A stretch of DNA of 64,000 nt from Roseiarcus sp963776665 (GTDB taxonomy: Bacteria; Pseudomonadota; Alphaproteobacteria; Rhizobiales; Beijerinckiaceae). Position numbers and translations under genes: made by a program. Below the pieces are notes generated by a model. The model was not told where the DNA came from and did not search any database. It saw only the letters and a list, made by a program, of their open reading frames with translations. Shown here piece by piece: positions 34,335-42,077 of this stretch. Numbering within the stretch: the stretch's first letter is position 1; each line of letters opens with the position of its first letter. Where the stretch lies: NCBI GenBank assembly GCA_963776665.1, contig CAVZNQ010000013.1, positions 310,001 to 374,000 on the forward strand, given 5' to 3'.

Positions 34335-34879
34335 CGGCCCCGGCCGCCGCCGCTTCGGACGGGAGCCTTTGGGTGTTTGGATACGGGTCGCTGATGTGGC
34401 GGCCGGGGTTCGCCTATGTGCGCCGATCCAAGGCGACGCTGCGCGGCTGGCGGAGAAGTCTGTGCGTCTTCTCACATGTCTATCGCGGTTCGCCCGAGCG
34501 GCCCGGGCTGGTGCTTGGCCTTGATCGGGGCGGCGCCTGTCCGGGAGTGGCGTTCGAGGTCGACCCGGCGCTGCGCGAGAGCACGATCCGCTACCTGCGC
34601 GAACGGGAGCAGGTGACGGCGGTCTATCTCGAGCGCATCGCGCCGATCACGCTCGAATGCGGCGAGCGTGTGCTGGCGGTGTTCTATGTCGCCGACCGGC
34701 TCCACCAGCAGTACGCTGGGCGTCTCGACCGCGAGGCGATGCTGGCTTATGTGCGCGCGGGCAAGGGCCGGTCGGGCGACAATGCCGAATATGTCCTTGA
34801 GACGCATGCCCACCTGCACGCGATGGGCGTCCGCGACCGCGACCTTGAGTGGCTCAGCGCCGAATTGAGTGCGCGTTAG
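34331..34879 (+). CDS. ChaC-like gamma-glutamylcyclotransferase
   Basis: Protein of 182 residues of the ChaC family, which release 5-oxoproline from glutathione. The signature VFGYGSLMWRPGF at residues 15-27 and the region ITLECGERVLAVFYVADRLHQQYAG with GDNAEYVLETHAHL follow the family. It starts at GTG 34331, overlapping the tyrA stop as GTGA, so it is translated with the aromatic genes though its function is unrelated. Confidence 0.9.
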   Translation: MTAPAAAASDGSLWVFGYGSLMWRPGFAYVRRSKATLRGWRRSLCVFSHVYRGSPERPGLVLGLDRGGACPGVAFEVDPALRESTIRYLREREQVTAVYLERIAPITLECGERVLAVFYVADRLHQQYAGRLDREAMLAYVRAGKGRSGDNAEYVLETHAHLHAMGVRDRDLEWLSAELSAR

Positions 34880-34897
34880 TGACGGCGGGGCCGCGTT

Positions 34898-35350
34898 TCA
34901 TCGCGGCGCGATCGTCAGATCGGCAATTGTGGCCGCTCGGTCCTTTGGCGACGAGGGCAGCAAATGGAGATGAAACTCCAAGCCGGGACCGAAGGAGCGA
35001 AATTCGCGTTGGGCGCGGGCGACGATCGGCTCCGGAAAGGCGCCGGTGTCTCGCACCGAAATGATGCGCAGCCGGCGCTGGCCGTCGCGCACGGCCGCGA
35101 CCAGAACGGCGTCGCAAAACGCCGGGCAGGTCGATGGCGGATAAACCGAAAAGACATACCGGCGCCCCGATCGCCCCGTCCAAGACCAGAAGCGGGACGA
35201 GAAAGGCAGGCCGGCCAGCGCGGTGAGCGCGGCGCCGCCCGCAGGCTCTCTGCCATCGCTTGAGGGCGCGATCCATGGCGGCGCCGGCGGCTCCGACAAA
35301 CCGCGCGTCCGCTCAATCGTCGGAGCCACAGTCTCGCAAGATGCCCACAT
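34898..35350 (-). CDS. conserved hypothetical protein of Rhizobiales
   Basis: Protein of 150 residues from ATG 35350, which has GGAG eight bases ahead; a GTG at 35359 is also open. It carries the stretch LPFSSRFWSWTGRSGRRYVFSVYPP followed by an Arg-rich region and EFHLHLLPSSPKDRAATIADL, a pattern I associate with a conserved alphaproteobacterial family of unknown function. No signal peptide or membrane segment. It lies between the tail of the chaC-like gene and plsC. Confidence 0.65.
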   Translation of the reverse strand: MWASCETVAPTIERTRGLSEPPAPPWIAPSSDGREPAGGAALTALAGLPFSSRFWSWTGRSGRRYVFSVYPPSTCPAFCDAVLVAAVRDGQRRLRIISVRDTGAFPEPIVARAQREFRSFGPGLEFHLHLLPSSPKDRAATIADLTIAPR

Positions 35351-35404
35351 CGCCCGCACTCCGGATCATTGTGCGAACGAAGATAGAACAGACCATGATC
35401 ATCG

Positions 35405-36190
35405 TCAAGTCGAGTTCTGCGCCTCTACGTCACTCTTCGGGCCGTCTGCGAGCACCGCCGCCAGCGAAGGGTCCTTGGCGAGGGCTTCCGCGTTGAGTCG
35501 GGCGCAGGCGGTTTCGATCGTCAATTCGAGGCGCTCGCTGAAGACGTCGCGCTCAAGCCCGGGCGCGATGATCGGCAGATATTCGATCACCGCGACGCCT
35601 GGTCGCCTGAGAAAGCCGTGACGCCGCCAGAACAGGCCAGTATTGAGCGCCACCGGCAGGCAGGGGACGCCCGTCTCGGCATAGAGAACGGTCGCGCCCT
35701 GTTTGTATTTCGGCGGCGCGCCGGGGACTCGCCGGGTTCCCTCTGGGTAGATGAAGACCTGACGCCCGGCGGCGAACACAGTCTTGGCGGCGGCGGCGAT
35801 TTGCTGGAGCGCCTGCCTGCCTCTCCCGCGGTCGATCGCGATCTGCTGCGAGGCGATGAGATAAAGTCCGAAGAGAGGCACGTAAGTCAGCTGGCGCTTG
35901 AGGATGATGGCGAAGTCGGGGGCGTATTTGAGCAGCCCGAAGGTCTCAAGAAACGATTGATGCTTGGCGGCGATCAGGACCGCGCCGGGGGGAATGTTGT
36001 CGACCCCGCGATATTCGAGTTTGAGGCCGCAGATGACCTCCAGGAGCCAGACGGAAATCGCGCCCCATAGGCGGGCGAGCGCGAACACCGCCTTCCTCCC
36101 GAACACCATGGTTGGGAGGCCGACGATCATCAGAACGACTAGGTTCAGATAGAAGAGGGCGTTGAAAAGCAGCGAGCGCGTTGCCAGCAT
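35405..36190 (-). CDS. plsC: 1-acyl-sn-glycerol-3-phosphate acyltransferase
   Basis: Membrane enzyme of 261 residues that adds the second acyl chain to make phosphatidic acid. One or two N-terminal helices (LLFNALFYLNLVVLMIVGLPTMVFG) precede the motif AAKHQSFLETF, where the catalytic His is kept but the usual Asp of H-x4-D is Glu. The other motifs, FIYPEGTRRVPG and GVPCLPVALNTG, are present. The Glu form is seen in some rhizobial relatives, so activity is still expected. Confidence 0.9.
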   Translation of the reverse strand: MLATRSLLFNALFYLNLVVLMIVGLPTMVFGRKAVFALARLWGAISVWLLEVICGLKLEYRGVDNIPPGAVLIAAKHQSFLETFGLLKYAPDFAIILKRQLTYVPLFGLYLIASQQIAIDRGRGRQALQQIAAAAKTVFAAGRQVFIYPEGTRRVPGAPPKYKQGATVLYAETGVPCLPVALNTGLFWRRHGFLRRPGVAVIEYLPIIAPGLERDVFSERLELTIETACARLNAEALAKDPSLAAVLADGPKSDVEAQNST

Positions 36191-36233
36191 TTTGGCCGTC
36201 TAAGGTTCGCGGAGAGGAGCATCGCCGCGTGTT

Positions 36234-37184
36234 CTAGGGCAGAATTTGCAAATGGCGTAGGACGATCTCGCGCGAAAGAAGGCCGGTCAACAGAGTGACG
36301 GCGGCGCAGACCAACGCCAGCGCGAGATAGCCGTAGAGACCGAGCGCGAACGATCCGAACATTGCGGCGATCTCGCCGCCGCCGGGCGAATGCGCCCACA
36401 AAAAAGAGAAGAGCGACGCAGCGGCGAAGAACGCCATCGCCGCCAGTCCCCCGATCATGGAGCCGCGAAGGCCCAGACGGCGGAAATGGGTCTGAAACTC
36501 GCTGGCGATGAACTTGTCTGACGCGCCGACGAGATGCAGCACCTCGACGATCTCGCGGTTGCCCGCCATTGCGCCGCGGGTGGCGAACCCGATAGCCGTC
36601 CCCATCGCCAGGATCATGAGGGCGAAGAGGGCAGCGGCGAGGACCACGACGGCGTCGGCCATCGTGCCGATACGCTCCGCCCAGACGCGATGGTCGTCGA
36701 GACTGGCCTGCGGCGCCGCCGCCGCCAGCGCCGCCCGCAGCGCCGCGAGGTCCTCCGGCCGCTGGCCGCTGAGCCGGACGACGATGAGCCGGGGAATCGG
36801 CAACTGGCTGAGATCGAGGCCGCTCCCCAGCCACGGTTCGAGCAGCTGCTCCAATTCGGCTTTCGAATAGGCGTGAACAAACTCGACGCCTTTCGCCTGG
36901 GAGGCGATCGAGACGACCTTGGCGACCAGATTGTCGATATTTTCGCCAGGCCCGGCCTTGATCTGGACGGTGGCGTCGCGCAGCACCTCCGAGCGCCAGC
37001 CGCGCGAGGCGTCGGCGACCAGCAACGCCGCGCCCGCGGTAAGGCAGGCGAGAAAGGTCATGATCGCGATCACGACAACCAGCGCGCGGCCAGCGACCGA
37101 GTCGCGCGGTATGAGCGGCGCATCGCTCTCGAACGCCGCCTCCGGTGCGGCGGCAAGGAGAGGGTCGACGATCGGTTCATTCAC
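36234..37184 (-). CDS. ftsX: cell division protein FtsX
   Basis: Inner-membrane partner of FtsE, 316 residues. Helix 1 is near 28-53, a periplasmic domain follows (about 55-170), then three helices (about 182-205, 240-262, 285-310), the FtsX/MacB arrangement. With FtsE it controls cell-wall hydrolases at the septum. Its ATG overlaps the ftsE stop (37181-37184). Confidence 0.92.
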   Translation of the reverse strand: MNEPIVDPLLAAAPEAAFESDAPLIPRDSVAGRALVVVIAIMTFLACLTAGAALLVADASRGWRSEVLRDATVQIKAGPGENIDNLVAKVVSIASQAKGVEFVHAYSKAELEQLLEPWLGSGLDLSQLPIPRLIVVRLSGQRPEDLAALRAALAAAAPQASLDDHRVWAERIGTMADAVVVLAAALFALMILAMGTAIGFATRGAMAGNREIVEVLHLVGASDKFIASEFQTHFRRLGLRGSMIGGLAAMAFFAAASLFSFLWAHSPGGGEIAAMFGSFALGLYGYLALALVCAAVTLLTGLLSREIVLRHLQILP

Positions 37185-37855
37185 GACGGCGACCCGTCGA
37201 AGATCGTGAGCTTGCCGTCGCCGACGACCAGTCTGCGGGCGAAGCCGAACTGGTCCATGAGCTGGAGATCATGGGTAGCGATGACGACCGCCGTGCCGAG
37301 CCGATGAAGCTCGACGAACAATCTGAGCAGACGGCGGGCGAGGCCGGGATCAACATTGCCGGTCGGCTCGTCGGCCAGCAGAAGCTCCGGCCGGACGATC
37401 AGCGCCCTTGCGATCGCCGCCCGCTGCTTTTCGCCGCCGGAGAGCACCGGCGGGGGCGCATTCATGCGGTCGCCGAGGCCGACCCAGCGCAAAAGCTCGA
37501 CCACTTCCGCCCGATACCCCGATTCCTCGCGTCCCATCGCCCGCAACGGCAGGGCCACATTCTCGTAGGTGGTGAGATGGTCCAAAAGGCGAAAGTCTTG
37601 AAACACCACACCGATGCGGCGCCTCAGCGCAGTCAGGTCGTCCTTGCTCAGAGCCGCCGCGTCGCGGCCGAAGACCCGCACCGTTCCCCGCGTTGGGCGC
37701 AGCGCTAGCAGCATCAGCCGCATCAGGGTGGTCTTGCCAGCGCCGGAGGGACCGGTGAGGAACTGAAAGCTTTGCGGGGCGATGGAAAAATTGAGGTCGC
37801 CGACGACCTCCGGTCCTATGCCGTAGCGCAAACCGACGTTTTCGAACCGTAGCAA
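37181..37855 (-). CDS. ftsE: cell division ATP-binding protein FtsE
   Basis: ABC ATPase of 224 residues. Walker A is TGPSGAGKTT, the Q-loop region reads RIGVVFQDFRLLDHLTTYENVALPL, the signature LSGGEKQRAAIARALI, Walker B LLLADEPTGNVD and the H-loop ATHD. The TTG at 37855 is preferred because family members begin with RFENVGLRYG and GGGGA lies about 6 bases ahead; an ATG at 37936 would add 27 residues of low complexity. Confidence 0.92.
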   Translation of the reverse strand: MLRFENVGLRYGIGPEVVGDLNFSIAPQSFQFLTGPSGAGKTTLMRLMLLALRPTRGTVRVFGRDAAALSKDDLTALRRRIGVVFQDFRLLDHLTTYENVALPLRAMGREESGYRAEVVELLRWVGLGDRMNAPPPVLSGGEKQRAAIARALIVRPELLLADEPTGNVDPGLARRLLRLFVELHRLGTAVVIATHDLQLMDQFGFARRLVVGDGKLTIFDGSPS

Positions 37856-37962
37856 CGCGATCCCCGGGGACGGCGAGGGTTGGCCGCTTAACGCGGCTTT
37901 AACCGTGTTTCCTAACAAATGCCAGCCACCGTCCACCCATCAAAACAGCGAGGTCAGGCGTC

Positions 37963-38467
37963 ATGGTCGCCGTGCGCGGATCCGGCTCGAATTGCGCTCC
38001 AGGCGTCAACGGAAGGATGGGCCGCGCGATCCCGGCGCTCGTCTTTCTCGCGGTCATGATCGCTGCGACGGCGCGCGATCGCCGCCCGGGCGGCGATCGT
38101 CAGGGTCGCGCCGGCGACAGCGGCGGCCTATGCCTCCTTGGGCATGCCGGTCAATCTTCGCGGCCTGTCGATCGACAGCGTCCGCGCGACGATCTCCGCG
38201 CCGGGCGACGACCGCCGGGAGCTCCTGGTCACGGGCGAGATCGTCAACCTGCGACAGGTCGAAACGCCTGTGCCGAGCCTAAGACTCACCCTCTTTGGCG
38301 AGGGTCGTCGCGAACTCTACCTCTGGACGGCGCGGGAGCCGAAGTCGGCCCTCGGCCCTCACGAGCGGGTCGCGTTCCGAGCCCGATTGGCGGCGCCCCC
38401 TGCCGGGGTTCGCGACGTGCTGGTAAAATTCGCCGCGCCGGGAGATAAAGCGTCATTCACCGAGTAA
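37963..38467 (+). pseudogene. degenerate DUF3426 / MJ0042-type zinc-finger protein gene
   Basis: Divergent from ftsE, rhizobia often carry a protein with an N-terminal CxxC...CxxC MJ0042 zinc finger, a membrane helix and a C-terminal DUF3426-like domain. Here the C-terminal domain is clear in the frame ending at 38467: IVRVAPATAAAYASLGMPVNLRGLSID, GEIVNLRQVETPVPSLRLTLFG, SALGPHERVAFRARLAAPP. That frame is closed upstream by a TGA at 38057-38059. The membrane helix (IPALVFLAVMIAA) lies in another frame that starts at 37963, and the zinc finger is absent. So the gene is both shortened and shifted between about 38060 and 38090. hpt starts 4 bases after its end. Confidence 0.65.
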
Positions 38468-38471
38468 GGTC

Positions 38472-39020
38472 ATGAGCGGCGCGAGACAGGTCAAGATTCT
38501 GTTCGACGAAAGGTCCATCGCCGAGCGAACGGAGGCGCTTGCGCGGGAAATCGCGGCGGCGAAGCCGAAAGACCTCCTGGTCGTCGCCATCCTCAAGGGG
38601 TCGTTCATGTTCGCCGCCGACCTCTTGCGCGCCCTGCATCGGGTCGGGCTCGAGCCCCAGGTCGAGTTTTTTCACTTGTCCAGTTACTTGGACGGGACGG
38701 TGTCGAGCGGCGCGGTGAAGATCCTTCGAGACATCGAATCTTCGGTACGCGACCGCGACGTCCTGCTGGTTGACGATATCCTCGAATCAGGCCGGACGCT
38801 GGCGTTCGCCAAGGATCTTCTGGCGGCGCGCGGCGCGCGGCGGGTTATGGTCTGCACCATGCTGGAAAAGCCCGGCAAGCGCGCGGTCGAAATCGGCGCT
38901 GATTTCGTCGGCTTTGTCTGCCCGGATGTCTTTGTGGTCGGCTACGGCATGGACGTCGCCCATTGCTATCGCGAATTGCCCTTCATCGGCCTCGTCGTCA
39001 CCGCGCAGGACGCCGCCTGA
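38472..39020 (+). CDS. hpt: hypoxanthine phosphoribosyltransferase
   Basis: Purine salvage enzyme of 182 residues that makes IMP (and GMP) from hypoxanthine (and guanine) and PRPP. The PRPP loop is DVLLVDDILESGRTL, the flexible loop region has FFHLSSYLDGTVSSG, and the base site KPGKRAVEIGADFVGFVCPDVFVVGYGMD. The ATG is 4 bases after the end of the DUF3426 remnant. Confidence 0.94.
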   Translation: MSGARQVKILFDERSIAERTEALAREIAAAKPKDLLVVAILKGSFMFAADLLRALHRVGLEPQVEFFHLSSYLDGTVSSGAVKILRDIESSVRDRDVLLVDDILESGRTLAFAKDLLAARGARRVMVCTMLEKPGKRAVEIGADFVGFVCPDVFVVGYGMDVAHCYRELPFIGLVVTAQDAA

Positions 39021-39046
39021 CCCGGCCGTCTCGGAGGCTGCCGCCC

Positions 39047-40876
39047 TTGTTCGAAAGCCGCTTTCAAACGTTCGATGAACTGGGCGATCCTTCGCATGGA
39101 TCTGCTCGGGTGGCCGCATTGCGCGCCGAATTGGCCAGGGAGGACCTCGCAGGCTTCATCGTTCCGCGCGCCGACGAGCATCAGAATGAATATGTGCCCC
39201 CGAACGCCGAGCGGCTCCGATGGCTGACCGGATTTGCCGGCTCGGCGGGAATCGCGGTCGTGCTCAAGGACGCGGCGGCGCTGTTTGTCGATGGCCGCTA
39301 CACGGCGCAGGTGAAGGCCCAGGCGGATGGATCGGTCTTCGAGTTCCGCCACATCATGGACGAGCCGCCGGGCGACTGGATCGCACGCAAGCTTAAGAGA
39401 GGCGACAAGCTCGGCTATGATCCGCATCTCCACACGCCCGATGCGGTGGCGCGGTTCGCCGCCGCCTGCGAGAAGGCGGGCGCGGGGCTGGTTGCGCTGG
39501 ACTCGAACCCTGTCGACGCCATCTGGCTCGATCGGCCTGCCGCGCCTCTCGGTCCGATTTCGCCCCACGCGATCCGGTTCGCCGGCGAAGGCGTGGGCGC
39601 AAAAATAAAGCGGGCGCGCAAAGCGCTGGCGCCGTCGGACGGCCTCGTAATCAGCGATCCGCATAATCTGGCCTGGCTGTTCAATATTCGCGGCTCGGAC
39701 GTCTCCTACACGCCGCTGCCGCTCGCCTACGGCTATCTGCCGCTCGAGGGACGCCCAGTCGTTTTCGTCGACGACAGAAAGCTTACGGCGGCGAGCCGAC
39801 GGGCTCTCGGCCGGGATGCGGAGATCCGCGCGCCGGACGACCTCGAAGGGTTCATCGACAACCTCGGCAGGCAGGGCCGCCGGGTCGCGTTTGACGCCGC
39901 GACCGCGCCGGCCCGCCTGACCCAGGTGACCGAGCGAGCGGGCGGCAAGGCCGAACTTAAGCCTGATCCGATCACGCTGATGAAGGCGGTGAAGAATCCC
40001 GTCGAGCTTGCGGGCGCCCGCGCCGCCCATGAGCGCGACGGCGCGGCGATGGCGCGCTTCCTCGCCTGGTTCGCAGGCGAGGCGCCGCGGGGCCGCCTGA
40101 GGGAAATCGACGCTGTCAAGGCGCTGGAGACGTTTCGGCGCGAAAGCCCCGCCCTTAGGGACATTTCCTTCCCGACCATCGCCGGCGCCGGACCGAATTC
40201 GGCCATCCCCCACTATCGGGTCAGCGAGGCCTCCAACCGCAAAATTGAGCGGGGCATTTTTCTCATCGACAGCGGCGCGCAATACGAAGACGGCACGACC
40301 GACATCACCCGTACGATCGCGGTCGGGCGGCCGACCAGCCTGATGCGCGACCGCTTCACCCGGGTCCTGAAGGGCCATATCGCCGTCGCTCGCGCCGTGT
40401 TTCCGCCGGGAACGTCCGGGTCCCAGGTCGACGCGCTCGCGCGCATGGCGCTCTGGCGCGCCGGGCTCGACTTCGACCACGGCACGGGACACGGCGTTGG
40501 GTCCTACCTCTCGGTCCATGAGGGGCCCCAGCGCCTGGCCAAGACCGGTATGACCGCGCTCGCGCCCGGCATGATCGTATCCAACGAGCCCGGCTACTAT
40601 GCCCCCGGCTCATTCGGCATCCGGACCGAGAATCTGGTCGCGGTCGAGACGCGGACGATTGCGGGCGGCGAGCGGCCGATGCTCGGCTTCGAGACGCTGA
40701 CGCTGGCGCCGATCGATCTTTCGCTCGTTGAACCGAAATTATTGGACGTGGACGAAATTGCGTGGCTCGACGCCTATCACGCGCGGGTGCTCAAGACCCT
40801 GGCGCCGCTCGTGGACGCTCCGACCCGCCGCTGGCTCGCGCAGGCGACGCGGCGGCTCGCGAGCGTCCGCCGTTGA
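39047..40876 (+). CDS. Xaa-Pro aminopeptidase (M24B, aminopeptidase P)
   Basis: Metallopeptidase of 609 residues with two creatinase-like N-terminal domains and a pita-bread catalytic domain. Metal ligands appear as Asp in FLIDSGAQYEDGTTDITR, His in HGTGHGVGSYLSVHEGP and Glu in IVSNEPGYY and FGIRTENL. The start TTG at 39047 has GGAGG nine bases ahead and gives the usual FESRFQTFDE beginning; the frame extends to 38963 but would overlap hpt. Confidence 0.92.
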   Translation: MFESRFQTFDELGDPSHGSARVAALRAELAREDLAGFIVPRADEHQNEYVPPNAERLRWLTGFAGSAGIAVVLKDAAALFVDGRYTAQVKAQADGSVFEFRHIMDEPPGDWIARKLKRGDKLGYDPHLHTPDAVARFAAACEKAGAGLVALDSNPVDAIWLDRPAAPLGPISPHAIRFAGEGVGAKIKRARKALAPSDGLVISDPHNLAWLFNIRGSDVSYTPLPLAYGYLPLEGRPVVFVDDRKLTAASRRALGRDAEIRAPDDLEGFIDNLGRQGRRVAFDAATAPARLTQVTERAGGKAELKPDPITLMKAVKNPVELAGARAAHERDGAAMARFLAWFAGEAPRGRLREIDAVKALETFRRESPALRDISFPTIAGAGPNSAIPHYRVSEASNRKIERGIFLIDSGAQYEDGTTDITRTIAVGRPTSLMRDRFTRVLKGHIAVARAVFPPGTSGSQVDALARMALWRAGLDFDHGTGHGVGSYLSVHEGPQRLAKTGMTALAPGMIVSNEPGYYAPGSFGIRTENLVAVETRTIAGGERPMLGFETLTLAPIDLSLVEPKLLDVDEIAWLDAYHARVLKTLAPLVDAPTRRWLAQATRRLASVRR

Positions 40877-40892
40877 CGGCCGGCGCCCCGCC

Positions 40893-41291
40893 TTACCGCG
40901 AGCCAAACCGCCGCTTGGCTGCATCGGTGACCGGCGTGTACAGGCTGACGAGCGTGCCTTCCGGATCGCGGAACTGCGCCGCGCGATTTCCCCATGGCAT
41001 CATCTTGGGCGCCTGCACGACCCTCGCCGCGTCTTTCAGCCGCGCGAACTCGGCATCGACGTCGTCGACCTGAAACTCGATGATAGCGGTGCGATTGGCG
41101 GCGGGCTCCGCGCTTCCTGCGCTGAATAGCGCCACCGTCTCGGCGCTCCCGATCGCGAGCGTGCCGGCGGGCGTCACGAACTCGGCGAATACGGGCGCGA
41201 GCCATTCAGCGGATTGACCAGTCACCTTCTCGTAGAAGCCGACCATGGACTTGATGTCGGAGGCAATGAGACGCGTGGATGCGAATTTCAT
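40893..41291 (-). CDS. VOC-family (glyoxalase-like) protein
   Basis: Single vicinal-oxygen-chelate domain of 132 residues: MKFASTRLIASDIKSMVGFYEKVTG at the start and the second half IIEFQVDDVDAEFARLKDAARVVQAPKMMPWGNRAAQFRDPEGTLVSLYTPV. Members include glyoxalase I, dioxygenases and resistance proteins; the substrate is unknown. AGGA lies 8 bases ahead of the ATG. It is divergent from a WYL regulator gene 90 bases away and is probably its target. Confidence 0.88.
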   Translation of the reverse strand: MKFASTRLIASDIKSMVGFYEKVTGQSAEWLAPVFAEFVTPAGTLAIGSAETVALFSAGSAEPAANRTAIIEFQVDDVDAEFARLKDAARVVQAPKMMPWGNRAAQFRDPEGTLVSLYTPVTDAAKRRFGSR

Positions 41292-41349
41292 GAGCTTGGT
41301 CCTTTCGGTCACGGCCTCTGGGGCGGCCGAAAAGTCTTGTCTCACAAGC

Positions 41350-41373
41350 CTGCTGACAGCATCCTGGCAGCAG
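41350..41373. promoter_or_regulatory. inverted repeat, candidate WYL-regulator operator
   Basis: CTGCTGACAG (41350-41359) and CTGGCAGCAG (41364-41373) pair at 9 of 10 positions around CATC. It lies between the divergent VOC and WYL genes and reaches the ribosome site of the latter, as expected for autoregulation. Confidence 0.5.
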
Positions 41374-41381
41374 GAGTCAGC

Positions 41382-42077
41382 ATGCGTCGAGCCGACCGGT
41401 TGTTTCAGATCATCCAGATCCTCCGCCGGTCGAGCCGGCCGACGACGGCGGCCGCGCTCGCGGAGGAGCTCGAAGTCTCGAAGCGCACGGTATACCGCGA
41501 CGTCGCCGACCTGATCGGCCAGCGGGTTCCGGTCGAGGGGGAAGCGGGCATGGGCTACTTGCTCGCCCCGGACTACGACATGCCGCCCCTCATGCTGACG
41601 GCGGACGAAATCGAGGCCGTCGTACTTGGAGCGCAATGGGTCGCGGGCCACTCCGACAAGGCCCTTGCGAACGCCGCCCGCGACGTGGTTGCGAAGGTCG
41701 CAGCCGTCGTGCCCGAACATTTGCGGCCCTTTGTCGCCGAGCCCAGCGTCGGCGCGAAGCCGACCAACGCGGAGCCGGACGAAAGTATCGATTCTGCATC
41801 CCTGAGATCGGCGATCCGGGAGGGCAGAAAATTGCGGCTGCGTTATCGGTCCGAGGCCGGCGAGGAAACTGACCGCACGGTTTGGCCCGTGATCCTCGGA
41901 TATGCCGAGACCAGCCGCTTGCTCGTGGCGTGGTGCGAACTGCGTCAAGGCTTCCGCCATTTCCGGACCGACCGGATCCTCGAGGCGCGCCTTCTCGATG
42001 AGACCGTCGGCCTGCGCCAGGGCGAGCTGCGCCGCCGCTGGCAGCGTTGGCGCGAGGCGAACGCCAGGCCTGCCTAG
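41382..42077 (+). CDS. YafY-type HTH-WYL transcriptional regulator
   Basis: Regulator of 231 residues with an N-terminal DeoR-like helix-turn-helix (RRADRLFQIIQILRRSS, then AAALAEELEVSKRTVYRDVADL) and a C-terminal WYL domain (SLRSAIREGRKLRLRYRSEAG, TVWPVILGYAETSRLLVAWCELRQGFRHFRTDRI). WYL domains often sense nucleic acids or small ligands. AGGAG five bases ahead supports the ATG at 41382. Its TAG stop overlaps that of pgi within CTAG (42074-42077). Confidence 0.92.
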   Translation: MRRADRLFQIIQILRRSSRPTTAAALAEELEVSKRTVYRDVADLIGQRVPVEGEAGMGYLLAPDYDMPPLMLTADEIEAVVLGAQWVAGHSDKALANAARDVVAKVAAVVPEHLRPFVAEPSVGAKPTNAEPDESIDSASLRSAIREGRKLRLRYRSEAGEETDRTVWPVILGYAETSRLLVAWCELRQGFRHFRTDRILEARLLDETVGLRQGELRRRWQRWREANARPA

